Made by a program: the position numbers and the translations under genes. Under the pieces are notes generated by a model that was not told the origin of the DNA, ran no database searches, and saw nothing but the letters and a program-made list of their open reading frames with translations. From Deinococcus aerophilus (GTDB taxonomy: Bacteria > Deinococcota > Deinococci > Deinococcales > Deinococcaceae), in assembly GCF_014647075.1 (NCBI RefSeq), contig NZ_BMOM01000008.1, positions 1 to 64,000 on the forward strand: a DNA stretch of 64,000 nt, written 5' to 3'. Of this stretch, positions 29,805 to 42,757 are shown in pieces (the first letter of the stretch is position 1; the number at the start of each line of letters is the position of its first letter).

Positions 29805-30431
29805 ATGAGTGATTCCGTTGTGGCCCGGCACGTCGCCTTCGACTGGGGAGGCGTCTTCACGGTCGGCACCTTCGATGGACGCAGCACCCAGAACGTCGCG
29901 GAACGCGGCGGCCTGCCGGTGGAGCGCATCCGGGACAGCTATTTTCGCCACGTCCGTCAGCTGGAAGTCGGGGCGTGGACACTGGAACAGTTCTGGGACG
30001 TGATGGTGCAGGAAACCGGCGTCACCCTGCCTTACCCCGAATTCGAGGCGCTGTACCTGGGCAGCATCCTGGACAATCCGGCCATGTATCACACACTCGC
30101 CGTCCTGCCGGGGCACGTGCGCGTGGGCCTGCTGAGCAACAACTACCCGGTGGTCAGCGACCATCTGCGCGCCGATTCCCGCTTTGCCCGCTTTGACGCG
30201 CTGGTCTTCAGCAATGAGCTGGGCCACAAGAAACCGGCCCCCGAGGCGTTCGCGGCGCTGGAGGCGGCCATGGGCGTCCCCGCGGCGCAGGTCGCCTTCG
30301 TCGACGACGTGCAGGAGAACATCGACGCTGCGCGGGCAGCCGGGTTCCACGGACTGCTGTATCATCACGAGCACCACGCCGCCTTCGAGCGTGAGCTGGC
30401 CGGGTGGCTCAGTCCAGGCCTGTCCGGCTGA
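29805..30431 (+). CDS. HAD-superfamily hydrolase (subfamily IA)
   Basis: 208 residues. Motif I is FDWGGVFTVG, in which the usual second Asp is Gly, as in several YihX-like HADs. Motif II is LLSNN, motif III the K of HKKPAP, and motif IV FVDDVQENIDAARAAG. These enzymes dephosphorylate small sugar phosphates or related compounds; the substrate is unknown. The nucleophile Asp is retained. The loss of the second motif-I Asp, the general acid, may lower or change activity. A terminator hairpin follows, and aceA lies 220 bases on with its own regulatory region. Confidence 0.82.
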   Translation: MSDSVVARHVAFDWGGVFTVGTFDGRSTQNVAERGGLPVERIRDSYFRHVRQLEVGAWTLEQFWDVMVQETGVTLPYPEFEALYLGSILDNPAMYHTLAVLPGHVRVGLLSNNYPVVSDHLRADSRFARFDALVFSNELGHKKPAPEAFAALEAAMGVPAAQVAFVDDVQENIDAARAAGFHGLLYHHEHHAAFERELAGWLSPGLSG

Positions 30432-30445
30432 GCGCGTTCCCTTCC

Positions 30446-30480
30446 GGGCGGCATTCACCTCGCGTGGATGCCGCCCTTTT
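30446..30480 (+). terminator. Terminator after the HAD gene
   Basis: Stem GGGCGGCAT (30446-30454) and ATGCCGCCC (30468-30476), then TTTT, 15 bases past the stop. Confidence 0.85.
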
Positions 30481-30497
30481 CGCTGCGCCGCCGCCGG

Positions 30498-30547
30498 GTG
30501 GTGTACCTGACGGGGTGGTGTACCTCTGGATGCCACAGGTACACCAC
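30498..30547 (+). promoter_or_regulatory. Operator-like repeat cluster upstream of aceA
   Basis: Three copies of an 11-base element lie 104-153 bases before aceA. Two are direct, GTGGTGTACCT at 30498-30508 and 30515-30525, 17 bases start to start. One is inverted, AGGTACACCAC at 30537-30547, forming a dyad with the second copy. The layout of a dyad plus an extra half-site suggests a dimeric regulator binding cooperatively. CACAAT downstream could be a -10 box. The regulator is unknown. Confidence 0.6.
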
Positions 30548-30650
30548 CGTTCTGGCGCTGCCGGCCACCGCACAATGCCCTTACCGCACCACCGGCCAGC
30601 AAAGGCCTCAGCCGCTCGACCCGCCTCCCCCACCGATAAGGAGAACCACC

Positions 30651-31970
<1,320 letters not shown>

Positions 31971-32108
31971 GGCACAGTTTGGGAGTCGCCAAGAAGGGGA
32001 GGGCCGCGAGGTTCTTCCCTTCCGGGTTGGGGTCGTCACGCCTGTTTGGCGATGCATCCTGAGCGGACTGTTCCCTACACCGCCTCCTGAACAGAGGTAA
32101 AAAATAAA

Positions 32109-32130
32109 GGGGCGGAAGGCCGCCCCAGAT
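32109..32130. terminator. Bidirectional terminator between aceA and cdd
   Basis: Stem GGGGCGG (32109-32115) / CCGCCCC (32120-32126) with loop AAGG, followed by AGATTTCT on the plus strand. On the minus strand it is followed by TTTATTTTTTA, so it mainly serves the minus-strand cdd gene that ends at 32159. Confidence 0.8.
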
Positions 32131-32158
32131 TTCTGTTGGGTTCACACCACAACGCTGC

Positions 32159-32602
32159 TTACTCGGTTCCTACCTCATGCCCGTCGTCGCGTTGCTCCAG
32201 CCGGAAGCCGTGCGGCAGGAAGTCGCGCACCAGACCGCTGACCACCTCGCCGTGCTGGTTGACACAGACCACGCGGGCCTCGGGAGAAAATTCGTACAGC
32301 ACCTGCCGGCACGCGCCGCACGGGCTGGCCGGGGGGGTGGCTTCCGAGTAGACCACGATGTCCGTGAACCCGCGCCCGCCCGCCGTCGCCATGGCCTGCA
32401 CCGCCGACTGCTCGGCGCAGCGGCCCAGGCCGTAGCTGGCGTTCTCGACATTGGCGCCGAAATACACGCGCCCGTCCGGGGTCCGCAGGGCTGCCCCCAC
32501 CCGGAACCGGCTGTAGGGAGCGTAGGCCTGCTTAAAGGCGGCCTGGGCTCCCTCGAGCAATTGCGGGTCGGGGGTAACGGAAACGGTCTGGAATTCACTC
32601 AC
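32159..32602 (-). CDS. cdd: Cytidine deaminase
   Basis: 147 residues, the homotetrameric small form. FGANVENASYGLGRCAEQSA holds the proton-shuttle Glu and first zinc Cys, and SPCGACRQVLYEF the other two zinc Cys. It deaminates cytidine and deoxycytidine to uridine in pyrimidine salvage, so it pairs functionally with upp at 38.7 kb. The start overlaps the end of the CorC-like gene by eight bases. This implies co-transcription from the promoter upstream of that gene. Confidence 0.95.
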   Translation of the reverse strand: MSEFQTVSVTPDPQLLEGAQAAFKQAYAPYSRFRVGAALRTPDGRVYFGANVENASYGLGRCAEQSAVQAMATAGGRGFTDIVVYSEATPPASPCGACRQVLYEFSPEARVVCVNQHGEVVSGLVRDFLPHGFRLEQRDDGHEVGTE

Positions 32603-33935
32603 TGCTGGCCTCCTCGGTCAGAATCAGGGTACCGGGCTCGTCGGCCCGCTCCACGCGGATGCGGCTGACCCGGCGCTCGTCGGCCTCCTCGACCGTGAAC
32701 GCCCAGCCCTCCTTGACGAAGGTGTAACCGACCTCGGGAATGTCGCCGTAATGGTCGGTCATAAAGCCGCCCAGCGTGTCGAACTCTCCGTCGCCGTCTT
32801 CCAGATTGCTGCCCAGAATCTGCTCGACCTCGTGGACGATCATGCCGCCGTCGATGAGATAGACACCCTCGCCAACAACCTCGAACAGCGGCAGCTCTTC
32901 CTCGTCGGTCTCGTCGTAGATCTCACCGACGATTTCCTCGAGGGCGTCTTCCAGCGTGACCAGCCCCGCCGTGCCGCCGAACTCGTCGACGACCACGCTC
33001 AGGTGGGACTTCTTCTCGCGCATCTTGGTCAGCAGATCCTTGATCTTCATGCCCTCGGGAACGAAGAACACCTTGCGCATCACGTCGGCGACCGACACGC
33101 TGTCAAGCTCGTTGATGTGCCGCAGCACGTCGCCGCTGTGAACGATGCCCACGATGTTGTCGGCGGTGTCCTGGTAGACCGGCACACGCGAGTAGCCGTG
33201 CTCGGCATTCAGCTCCAGCATCCGGCGCAGGGGCGAGGCGCCGTCCACCACGATCATGTCCACCCGCGGAGTCATGATCTCGCGCACGGTGGTGTCCGAC
33301 AGGTCGAAGACGTTGTAGACCAGCTCCTTCTCGCTGTCCTCCAGCACGCCCTCCTGGCTCGACGCACTCACGATCATGCGGATTTCTTCTTCTGAGTACG
33401 CGGTGTGGTGACCGGCGACGCCGCGCAGACCAAACAGACGCACCACACCGTTGCCCATGGCGTTCAGGCCCACGATGGCCCATTTGAAGACGCCGGTGAA
33501 CAGCAGCAGCGGGCGCGTGACCAGCAGCGAAACCTGCTCGTTGCGCTGCAGGGCCCAGCTCTTGGGAGCCAGCTCGCCAAAGACGATGTGCAACACGGTG
33601 CTGATCGCAAAGGCGATGCCAAAGGCGATCGCCCGGACCTGGCCCTCGGTCAGCGCTGTGTCCGCGAAGAGGGGGGCGACCAGATGTTCGATGGCCGGTT
33701 CGGCCACAAAGCCGATGGCCAGACTCGCCATGGTGATGCCAAGCTGCGTGGCCGCGATGTACAGGTCGAGGTTGTGCAGCGCGCGCTGCGTGGCCTTGGC
33801 GGTGGCGTTGCCCTCGTCGGCCAGTTGATCGATGCGGGTGCGCCGCACGCTGACCAGCGCAAACTCCGCTGCCACGAAAAAGCCGTTCATCAGGACCAGC
33901 CCGAACAGGGCCAACAAGCCGAGAATGTCATTCAT
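32595..33935 (-). CDS. CNNM/CorC-HlyC family membrane protein (DUF21-CBS-CorC)
   Basis: 446 residues. The N-terminal DUF21 membrane domain has helices at about 4-25, 65-85, 105-125 and 140-160 (LALFGLVLMNGFFVAAEFALV at the start). A tandem CBS pair follows from about 215 (MTPRVDMIVVD; YSRVPVYQDTADNIVGIV; HLSVVVDEFGGTAGLVTLEDALEEIVGEI), then the CorC_HlyC domain (YTFVKEGWAFTVEEADERRVSRI). Family members export or sense magnesium and other divalent cations; the hemolysin name is historical. A minus-strand leader with a terminator-like hairpin lies about 110 bases before the start, and TACACT near 34124-34129 may be the -10 box. Confidence 0.9.
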   Translation of the reverse strand: MNDILGLLALFGLVLMNGFFVAAEFALVSVRRTRIDQLADEGNATAKATQRALHNLDLYIAATQLGITMASLAIGFVAEPAIEHLVAPLFADTALTEGQVRAIAFGIAFAISTVLHIVFGELAPKSWALQRNEQVSLLVTRPLLLFTGVFKWAIVGLNAMGNGVVRLFGLRGVAGHHTAYSEEEIRMIVSASSQEGVLEDSEKELVYNVFDLSDTTVREIMTPRVDMIVVDGASPLRRMLELNAEHGYSRVPVYQDTADNIVGIVHSGDVLRHINELDSVSVADVMRKVFFVPEGMKIKDLLTKMREKKSHLSVVVDEFGGTAGLVTLEDALEEIVGEIYDETDEEELPLFEVVGEGVYLIDGGMIVHEVEQILGSNLEDGDGEFDTLGGFMTDHYGDIPEVGYTFVKEGWAFTVEEADERRVSRIRVERADEPGTLILTEEASSE

Positions 33936-34046
33936 GAATGGGCGCGCTCCATAACCGCGCCCCGGTCATCCGCGTGGCACATGCTGCCCGCCCCCCCACA
34001 TTGGGGAAGGTCGTCGGTGACCGGTGTGATTTCTGTCAGCCACAGC

Positions 34047-34068
34047 AAAAACGCCGCCCTGGGGCGGG
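34047..34068 (-). promoter_or_regulatory. Terminator-like hairpin in the CorC-family leader
   Basis: On the minus strand, stem CCGCC / GGCGG (loop CCAG) is followed by CGTTTTTG, about 110 bases before the start of the CorC-like gene. No minus-strand gene ends upstream; the neighbour is the divergent reductase gene. The hairpin therefore lies in the leader of the gene it precedes. An attenuator or cation-sensing leader is possible, but no known riboswitch consensus was recognised. Confidence 0.45.
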
Positions 34069-34228
34069 TTTCACCGGGCACTGGGGAAGAGCCGGAACTG
34101 GGAGGCTCCATAGCAGCACAGAGTGTAACACGCCGGAGGCCTGCCGTGGCCGCCGGGCCCGTGGGCGCTGGCTCTGTCGGCCTGTCAGGCGCTACGCTGC
34201 CGGCAACCACATTTCCGGAGGTAGTGCC

Positions 34229-35239
<1,011 letters not shown>

Positions 35240-35275
35240 CGGCGTTTTGAGCCGCTGAGCTGGCACAATACGCGG

Positions 35276-35830
35276 GTGCCCAGCGGACGTGTCCACAACC
35301 TCATCAACATTGCTGCCTACAGCGTTCTGGCGGCCGGGGCTCTGATCCTCAGCCGCCAGGACCTGCTCACCATCACCCCCGCCCAGGCCCTGAACTTCAC
35401 GCTGGCCTTCGCGGCGGGCACCTTTCTGCTGTCGCCGGACCTGGACCTTGCCGAGGGCCGGGTGGACAGCAAGCGCCACTGGGGCATTCTGGGCGTGCTG
35501 TGGGTGCCCTACGGCCGGATGTTTCGCCACCGGGGCCTGTCCCACACCTGGGTGCTGGGGCCGCTGACCCGCCTGGCGTATCTCGCAGTGCTCATCACGC
35601 TGATTGTCGGGCTGCTGCGCACCGCCGTGCCCACGCTCACGCTGCCCGACATCCCGCAGCCCATCAGCCTGAAGTTCGCTGTGCCCATCATGCTGGGGTA
35701 TTACCTCAGCCAGTGGCTACACCTGATCGCCGATGGAGTGCGGCCCGACCACGGCTTGCGGCACACCGCCCGCAAGCTGCGGCGCATGCCCGGCCGGCGC
35801 CGCCCGCGCGCCCGCAGCCGGAGCCACTGA
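35276..35830 (+). CDS. DUF2227-type membrane metal-binding protein
   Basis: 184 residues with three or four membrane helices and a conserved set of His and Asp residues: SGRVHNLINIAAYS at the start, then LLSPDLDLAEGRVDSKRHWG, FRHRGLSHTW, and QWLHLIADGVRPD. This pattern, with H, DxD, HRGxSH and HxxxD, is that of the DUF2227/YdjM-like integral membrane metal-dependent hydrolases. No reaction is established. The C-terminus is very Arg-rich (RKLRRMPGRRRPRARSR). The GTG start has no strong ribosome site. Confidence 0.75.
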   Translation: MPSGRVHNLINIAAYSVLAAGALILSRQDLLTITPAQALNFTLAFAAGTFLLSPDLDLAEGRVDSKRHWGILGVLWVPYGRMFRHRGLSHTWVLGPLTRLAYLAVLITLIVGLLRTAVPTLTLPDIPQPISLKFAVPIMLGYYLSQWLHLIADGVRPDHGLRHTARKLRRMPGRRRPRARSRSH

Positions 35831-35836
35831 CCCGCC

Positions 35837-36589
35837 TCAGTCCCCGATTTCCAGCAGCGCCGGGTGGGCCAGCCCGGCCTGCGCCGCGGCCTTCCAGGCG
35901 CCCCGGCCATCCCCGCGCGCGACCCGCTCCATGAACTGCGCGTCGCGTGCCAGGGTGGTGAGCAGCCAGAAGTCGCCCCACACCTCCAGGTTCCACTCGG
36001 CGCGCATGGCCCGCGCCGCGGCCACCCACACCGGCTCGGACAGGTGTTCAAGCGGCGCGATGAAGTGCCACTCGCCGTCGGTCCCCGGCGTGCGTGCCAC
36101 CTCGCGGCGGTACTCGGCGCGCTCGCGGCGGGTCATCTTCTCCCAGGTGCCCGCCTCGCAGTACACCGCCGGAAAGGCGCTGAAGGTGTCGCGGCAGCGG
36201 GTGGGGCGCGCCGCGTACTGCGTGCAGGCCCCGGTGGCGCGGTCCAGCAGCGGGCAAAAGCCCACCTCCTGCCGGTGCCGGCGCACGTACTCCTCGTCGT
36301 CGCGGGCAGTGCGGGCATTGTCCAGGGCCGCGCGGGCATGCTGCTCGACGGCCACCTCCTGCCCCGGGTCCAGGGCGCGGGCAGTGATCAGCGCCTCGGC
36401 CAGGGACACCCGGATGGGCATGTTGCAGCACTGGAAACAGCCCGCTCCGCAGAACACCCGGCCGCCACGCGCTTCATAGCTGCCCAGCCAGCGCCCGGCC
36501 TGCCGTTCGTAGCGGTCATAGGCCTGCTGGACGGGTGCGGTCACCGCGTCAGAGGCGGCGGGAAGGTGGAAGGCACCGGGGGGGGTCAT
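35837..36589 (-). CDS. YkgJ-family cysteine-cluster protein
   Basis: 250 residues. The cluster cysteines are in [12 protein letters not shown] (about 49-60), [25 protein letters not shown] (about 112-136), and a later YCE near 146. This is the zinc- or iron-chelating YkgJ/CxxCxxCC pattern. The C-terminal 90 residues are not recognised. The exact role of this family is unknown; metal binding is the safe statement. The stop is seven bases from that of the convergent DUF2227 gene. An AAGGAGG site lies directly against ATG 36589, which is tight, so a slightly different start is possible. Confidence 0.75.
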   Translation of the reverse strand: MTPPGAFHLPAASDAVTAPVQQAYDRYERQAGRWLGSYEARGGRVFCGAGCFQCCNMPIRVSLAEALITARALDPGQEVAVEQHARAALDNARTARDDEEYVRRHRQEVGFCPLLDRATGACTQYAARPTRCRDTFSAFPAVYCEAGTWEKMTRRERAEYRREVARTPGTDGEWHFIAPLEHLSEPVWVAAARAMRAEWNLEVWGDFWLLTTLARDAQFMERVARGDGRGAWKAAAQAGLAHPALLEIGD

Positions 36590-36727
36590 CCTCCTTAGCC
36601 TAACGTGGGAAACAGCCGGCCATTGGGCGGGAGGCGGGGTTTGCTGGAGCGGGACGGGCAGAAGGAACAGACGGTGCATCACCCCATACCGCCACCGGGA
36701 AGCGCAACTGGTTATACTGCGCCCAAC

Positions 36728-37759
36728 GTGTTTCGACGCCCCCGACCCCAGCAGGCCCCGCCCGCCGCCACCCCGCGTACCAGCGAGGGCGGCGTTGCGG
36801 ACAGCGGCCCCGATGCCACCCGCATCCTGAGCGATCTGCTGTCCCGGCCCACCCACACGGGTGTGCTGGAAAGCGCGCTGGCCCACGCCGCCACCCTGCT
36901 GGGCGGTGATGTGCGCGGCTACGCCGTTGTCCGGCGCGGCCAGGACTGTGTGACGGCGGTGCTGGGCTACCCGCGGGCCCTGGTTGGCACGGCGCTGTCC
37001 GGTCCCTGGGCGAGCATGCGGGCGCGGGTGCTCACCGACGGCGCCCACGAGCTGTACGAACTCAATCCGCCCGAGATCCACACGCTGCTCAACACCTGCG
37101 GCATGCGTGACGTGAAGCTCTCGCTGGTGGTGCCGCTCAGCGACCGTGGGCGCAACCTGGGAGCGCTGGTGCTTGACCGCACTGGGCCAGGGGGCATTGA
37201 TCCCGGCGCCCAGGAAGCCGTGAACCGCTGGGCCGCCGCCGTCGCGCCGCTGCTGGGGGTGCTGGACAGCCGCGAGGACTGGAAGCAGACTGCCCGTCAG
37301 ATCACCGGCGCGGTGGCCGAGGCCGTCGAGAGCCGTGACTTCGATGCCCTGGGCCACGCCGCGGCGGTGGCAGAGGCAAGCGTGAAGCTGGGCCGCGCCG
37401 TGGGCCTGGCTGAGCGCGAGCTGGAGGAACTGTGGTACGCCGCCACGCTGCACGACATCGGCAAGATCCACGGCGAGAGCGGTCATGCCCTGGTCGGGTC
37501 CAATTTCCTGCACGGCATTCCCCACCTTTCGGAGGCGCAGAAGGCCATTCGCCACCACCACGAGCGCTGGGACGGCCAGGGCGAGCCGGGCCGGCTGGAG
37601 GGCGAGGACATTCCGCTGTACGCACGGATTGTGGCGGTTGCCAACGCCTATGTGCGGTTGGGTGACTTTGAGCGTCTGCGTACCCAGGCGGGCAAGGGCC
37701 TCGACGCCCGGCTGGTCGGCCTGATGGAGAAGGTCATGCTGGAGGCGCCCACGCAGTGA
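36728..37759 (+). CDS. GAF plus HD-GYP-like domain protein
   Basis: 343 residues. A GAF-like sensor region covers about 40-180 ([42 protein letters not shown]). An HD-GYP-like domain follows: [11 protein letters not shown] (about 239-249), [15 protein letters not shown], and [22 protein letters not shown] enzymes hydrolyse cyclic di-GMP. Here the GYP triplet reads GEP and the usual Asp of the AVADxYDAL segment is Asn. Activity may therefore be altered or lost. TATACT (36713-36718) ends nine bases before the GTG, so the mRNA is probably leaderless. Confidence 0.85.
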   Translation: MFRRPRPQQAPPAATPRTSEGGVADSGPDATRILSDLLSRPTHTGVLESALAHAATLLGGDVRGYAVVRRGQDCVTAVLGYPRALVGTALSGPWASMRARVLTDGAHELYELNPPEIHTLLNTCGMRDVKLSLVVPLSDRGRNLGALVLDRTGPGGIDPGAQEAVNRWAAAVAPLLGVLDSREDWKQTARQITGAVAEAVESRDFDALGHAAAVAEASVKLGRAVGLAERELEELWYAATLHDIGKIHGESGHALVGSNFLHGIPHLSEAQKAIRHHHERWDGQGEPGRLEGEDIPLYARIVAVANAYVRLGDFERLRTQAGKGLDARLVGLMEKVMLEAPTQ

Positions 37760-37811
37760 GCGGCCGGGGCCGCGCAGGCGTCGCCTCCCCGCCGGGGCCG
37801 GGGCGACGGCC

Positions 37812-38678
37812 TTGACCCTGCGTTCCAGCCCTGCGGGCGAGGCCACGCCGCACCGCTTTCCGGAACTGGAAGCCCGCTACGGCCCGCTGAGTCCTATGGA
37901 CTCGGGCATGCAGAGCCGCGTGTACGCCACGCCCGACGGCGCGGCAGTCGTCAAGGTCTACCGCAACCACAAGGGCCAGCACCGCACCGAGGCGCAGAAC
38001 ATGCGCCGGGCAGGAATGGGCGAATGGGTGCTGGACGCCACCGAGGCCGACGGCATCGAGGCCCTGATCCTGCGCCGCTTTCCCGGGCACCCGCTGCGCG
38101 CCGCCGACGTGCCGCGCGCCCTGCCCCAGCTGCGCCGCATCGTGGCTGCCCTGCACGCCGAGCGCCGCGGGCACGTCAATCTGGACCGGGTGGCCGAGCG
38201 GTTGCGGCGGTTTCGCAGCGCGCTGGCCCCGTATCCGCTCGACGACCTGTTCGACGCGGTGGAGCTGCCCCTGGCCGGGGGGGCGCTGACCCAGCCGGCC
38301 GCTTTCTGTCACCTGGACATGTGGCACGACAACATCCTGATCGCCGACCCCACCGGCGCGGCGCCGGGTCCGCATGCCGGTACCGACGTCCTGCTGATCG
38401 ACTGGACCAAGGCCGACTGGGACGACCCGCTGCGCGACCTGGCGTTGCTCAAGACCGGCACGCTGGACCTGCTGCCCGCGGCCCAGAGCCTGGACGCCGC
38501 CCTGAGTTTTCTGCCCGACCGCGACCCGGCCACCCTGACCCGCTACCGGGCCTACCTGGCCCTGACCACCCTGCACGACCTGTACTGGTTCCTGATGAAC
38601 GAGCCGTATGAGTTCGACGGCCAGAAGGACCACAAGCTGGCCCGGGCCCGGCATGTGCTGGCCCAGCTGCCCGCCTGA
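37812..38678 (+). CDS. Phosphotransferase of the APH/choline-kinase fold
   Basis: 288 residues with a small-molecule kinase fold: [18 protein letters not shown] (ATP-binding Lys), [14 protein letters not shown], catalytic loop [13 protein letters not shown] (HxDxxxxN), and [20 protein letters not shown] (metal-binding D in place of the DFD-like IDW). The phosphate acceptor could be an aminoglycoside-like compound, choline, a sugar or a cofactor; sequence alone does not tell. The proposed TTG start at 37812 is the weakest part of the call. The gene lies 52 bases after the HD-GYP-like gene on the same strand. Confidence 0.78.
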   Translation: MTLRSSPAGEATPHRFPELEARYGPLSPMDSGMQSRVYATPDGAAVVKVYRNHKGQHRTEAQNMRRAGMGEWVLDATEADGIEALILRRFPGHPLRAADVPRALPQLRRIVAALHAERRGHVNLDRVAERLRRFRSALAPYPLDDLFDAVELPLAGGALTQPAAFCHLDMWHDNILIADPTGAAPGPHAGTDVLLIDWTKADWDDPLRDLALLKTGTLDLLPAAQSLDAALSFLPDRDPATLTRYRAYLALTTLHDLYWFLMNEPYEFDGQKDHKLARARHVLAQLPA

Positions 38679-38706
38679 CCGGAGCCGGGACGGTATGGTG
38701 GGCGCC

Positions 38707-39330
38707 ATGGTTACTGTGGTTACCCACCCATTGGTTCAGCACAAACTGTCTGTGATGCGCGACGTGCGCACCGGCGTCAAGGAATTCCGCGAGCTGGCGG
38801 CCGAGGTCAGCGTGCTGCTTGCCTACGAGGCCATGCGCGATCTGGAACTGGCCCCGCAGACGCTCGACACACCCATCCAGAGCGGCGAGTTCCCCATGCT
38901 CAGCGGCAAGAAGCTCGCGCTCGTCGCGATTCTGCGCGCCGGGCTGGTCATGACCGACGCCATCGTGGGGCTGGTCCCGGCGGCCAAGGTGGGGCATCTG
39001 GGCATGTACCGTGACCCCAACACCCTCAAGCCGGTCGATTACTACAACAAGCTGCCTGCCGACATCGCCGAGCGCCGGGTGTTCCTGACCGACCCGATGC
39101 TGGCGACCGGCGGCAGTGCGAGCGCCGCCATCCAGAGCCTCAAGGACGCCGGGGCGCAGTCCATCAAGCTGATGTGCATTCTCGCGGCCCCGGAGGGCAT
39201 CGCCGTGATCGAGCGCGACCACCCGGAGGTGGAGATCGTCACGGCCGCCATCGACCCACGCCTGGACAGCCACGGGTACATCGTTCCAGGCCTGGGCGAC
39301 GCAGGCGACCGCATCTACGGCACCAAGTGA
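38707..39330 (+). CDS. upp: Uracil phosphoribosyltransferase
   Basis: 207 residues. [15 protein letters not shown] opens the protein. [29 protein letters not shown], the PRPP loop [14 protein letters not shown] and [18 protein letters not shown] follow. Upp makes UMP from uracil and PRPP in salvage. ATG 38707 (MVTVVTHP) matches the normal family N-terminus. TATGGT (38694-38699) ends seven bases before it, fitting a leaderless start; an in-frame ATG lies at 38695 inside that box. Length is normal. Confidence 0.97.
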   Translation: MVTVVTHPLVQHKLSVMRDVRTGVKEFRELAAEVSVLLAYEAMRDLELAPQTLDTPIQSGEFPMLSGKKLALVAILRAGLVMTDAIVGLVPAAKVGHLGMYRDPNTLKPVDYYNKLPADIAERRVFLTDPMLATGGSASAAIQSLKDAGAQSIKLMCILAAPEGIAVIERDHPEVEIVTAAIDPRLDSHGYIVPGLGDAGDRIYGTK

Positions 39331-39391
39331 AGCCGCTGCGACTTTCGGACGAAAATCTGCACGCCCTCAGCCTTTAGAATCACGTCAGTTT

Positions 39392-40528
<1,137 letters not shown>

Positions 40529-40531
40529 TTC

Positions 40532-41677
40532 ATGACCCCTGTCAACAAACGCATTGTCCTGGCCTTTGGTACCCGCCCGGAGGCGACCAAGATGGCCCCG
40601 GTCTACGCCGCCCTGGCCGCGCAGCCCGGCCTTACCCCGCTGATTCTTTCCACCGGGCAGCAGCGCGAGATGCTTGACGGCGCGCTGAACGTCTTCGGCC
40701 TGACGCCCGACCGCGACCTGAACGTGATGACCGACCGCCAGACCTTGGCCGACCTCACGGGGCGCATCGTGCCGCAGGCTGGGCGCGTGCTGCGCGAGAT
40801 GCAAGCGGATCTGGTGCTTGTTCACGGCGACACCTCCACCTCGTTCTGCGTGGCGCTGTCGGCCTTCTATGAAGGCATTCCGGTGGGGCACGTCGAGGCG
40901 GGGCTGCGCAGCGGAGACCTGGGCGAACCGTTTCCCGAGGAGGCCAACCGCCGCCTGACCGGGGTACTCTCCGTCCTGGATTTCGCGCCGACCGCCGAGA
41001 GCCGCGCGAACCTGCGGCGCGAGGGCAAGCCGGAGGGGGGCCTGTTCGTGACCGGCCAGACCGCCGTGGACGCCGTGCGCGAGGTTGCTGGGCGCGTGCC
41101 GCTGCGACCCGAGTGGCGCGCGCGGGTGGAGCGCGGCCAGCCGCTGGTGACCGTTACCATGCACCGCCGCGAGAACCAGCCCATGATGCGCGAGATGGCC
41201 GGGGCGCTCGCGCGGGTGGCGGGCGCGCATCCGGAGCACCACTTCATCTATCCGGTGCACCTCTCGCCCGCCGTGCAGGAAGCGGTGCGCCCCGTGCTGG
41301 AGGGCGTGCCCAATTTTGAGCTGACCACGCCGCTGGACTACTCCGAGATGGCTCCGCTGATGGCTGCCTCGGTTCTGCTCGCCACCGACAGCGGAGGACT
41401 GCAGGAAGAGGGTGCGGCCTTGGGCGTACCGGTGGCCGTGCTGCGCAACGTCACCGAGCGGCCCGAGGGGCTGGCCGCCGGCGTCCTCAAGCTGGCAGGC
41501 AACGATCCCGTGCAGCTGGAAGGCGTCCTGAACGGTCTGCTGGACGACCCCGCCACCCTGGCGGCCATGGCTCAGGCCCCCAACCCCTACGGTGACGGCC
41601 ACGCGGCGCGGCGCATCGCGCAGGCGGTGGCGTGGCACTTTGGCCTAGCCGAACGGCCCGAGCACTGGGGTGACTGA
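40532..41677 (+). CDS. wecB: UDP-N-acetylglucosamine 2-epimerase (non-hydrolysing)
   Basis: 381 residues: [16 protein letters not shown] at the N-terminus, [36 protein letters not shown] and [17 protein letters not shown]. This is the full set for the bacterial non-hydrolysing epimerase, which makes UDP-ManNAc from UDP-GlcNAc for surface polymers. It directly follows the wecA-like gene and overlaps the next gene by eight bases, so the three are an operon. Confidence 0.95.
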   Translation: MTPVNKRIVLAFGTRPEATKMAPVYAALAAQPGLTPLILSTGQQREMLDGALNVFGLTPDRDLNVMTDRQTLADLTGRIVPQAGRVLREMQADLVLVHGDTSTSFCVALSAFYEGIPVGHVEAGLRSGDLGEPFPEEANRRLTGVLSVLDFAPTAESRANLRREGKPEGGLFVTGQTAVDAVREVAGRVPLRPEWRARVERGQPLVTVTMHRRENQPMMREMAGALARVAGAHPEHHFIYPVHLSPAVQEAVRPVLEGVPNFELTTPLDYSEMAPLMAASVLLATDSGGLQEEGAALGVPVAVLRNVTERPEGLAAGVLKLAGNDPVQLEGVLNGLLDDPATLAAMAQAPNPYGDGHAARRIAQAVAWHFGLAERPEHWGD

Positions 41678-42620
41678 GCTGCCTGCGGGCCTTCCCATTT
41701 CTGCTGTTCCTGCGCTGGCCGTCGTCCTCAATCCGCGGGCGGGCGGGGGGTTGGCCCTGCGGGCGTGGCCGCGCCTGGAAGCCGAACTCGTGCGGCGCGG
41801 GTGGTCCTTTCAGGTTATCCGTGAGGACAGCGGCGCCGCGGCCCTGGCCCGGGTGCAGGCGCTGCCCTCCGGCATGGCGGTGGTGGCGGTGGGCGGCGAC
41901 GGCACCGTGGGGGCGCTGCTGCCCGCGCTGCTGTCTCGCCCGGACACGCCGGGCCGTCCGCTGGCCATCGTGCCGCTGGGCACCGGCAACGATTTTGCCG
42001 GAATGCTGCGGCTGCGCCCCGGTGACTTCAGGGGTGCGCTGGACCGGCTGTCGTACCAGCCGCGCGAGGTGGACGCGCTGAAGGTCACGGTGCTGGAAGG
42101 GGAGGGGCAGGGCCGCACCACCGTGTTGCTCAACGGCCTGGGGCTGGGCTTCGACGCCGCCGTGACCGCCAACATGACCCGCGCCCCCGCCCGCGTGCAG
42201 GGCTTTGCGCGCTATGCCTGGGCAGCGGTCGCCACCATCCGCGAGCTGAAGGTCTCCGGCGTGCAGATCACGCTGGACGGCCAGGAGTTCTACCGTGGCC
42301 CCAGCCCCATCGTTGCCGTGATGAACGGTACCCGATATGGCGGCGGCTTTCGCATCAGCCCGCAGTCCGATCCGCGGGATGGTCGGCTGAACGTGGTCGC
42401 AGGCGGCCCCATGACCCGCCTGCACCTGATGGAGCTGATGCTGCGCGTACTGTGCGGTGCCCATCTGGGCCGCCCCCAGGTCCACCATGCCCAGGGCCAG
42501 GAGGTCACGCTGCGCTGGGACCGGCCCACACCGCTTCATCTGGACGGCGATCTGCACGGACAGGTGAGCGCCCTGCGCGTCCACGTATTGCCGGGAGCGA
42601 TTCTACTGCTCAACGCCTGA
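41670..42620 (+). CDS. Diacylglycerol kinase-family lipid kinase (first copy)
   Basis: 316 residues of the DagK/YegS/LCB5 fold: [10 protein letters not shown] (about 18-27), [14 protein letters not shown] (about 70-83), [12 protein letters not shown] (about 100-111), and a C-terminal beta domain with [13 protein letters not shown] and DGDLHGQ. Such enzymes phosphorylate diacylglycerol or related lipids and recycle them into phosphatidic acid. The GTG start overlaps wecB by eight bases, linking it to the polymer operon, where turnover of lipid carriers or glycerolipid may be the reason. A second family member lies at 62661. Confidence 0.9.
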   Translation: MTELPAGLPISAVPALAVVLNPRAGGGLALRAWPRLEAELVRRGWSFQVIREDSGAAALARVQALPSGMAVVAVGGDGTVGALLPALLSRPDTPGRPLAIVPLGTGNDFAGMLRLRPGDFRGALDRLSYQPREVDALKVTVLEGEGQGRTTVLLNGLGLGFDAAVTANMTRAPARVQGFARYAWAAVATIRELKVSGVQITLDGQEFYRGPSPIVAVMNGTRYGGGFRISPQSDPRDGRLNVVAGGPMTRLHLMELMLRVLCGAHLGRPQVHHAQGQEVTLRWDRPTPLHLDGDLHGQVSALRVHVLPGAILLLNA

Positions 42621-42652
42621 AAATTTAGAATATATACAAAAAAACAAAAGAA

Positions 42653-42725
42653 CAAGCGAAGAAAGAAAAATCAAGAAGCCATGAGGAAACCGTGGCGGCA
42701 TCCTGTTCTGAAGATGCCGCCACGG
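42653..42725. terminator. Bidirectional terminator between the lipid kinase and ggt genes
   Basis: A 13-base-pair stem, CCGTGGCGGCATC (42690-42702) and GATGCCGCCACGG (42713-42725). On the minus strand it is followed by TTTCC and, further on, TTTTCTTTCTTCGCTTG (42669-42653). That 17-base tail is identical to the one at 331-315. The flanking 42620-42690 stretch is very A-rich. Confidence 0.85.
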
Positions 42726-42757
42726 TCTATGTCTATGTTGAAAAAAGCCCAGCAGAT

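Noticed and set aside
35837..37846. Long minus-strand open frame covering the YkgJ and GAF/HD-GYP genes
   Set aside because: Only its last 250 residues form a recognisable protein. The rest is antisense to the GAF/HD-GYP gene.
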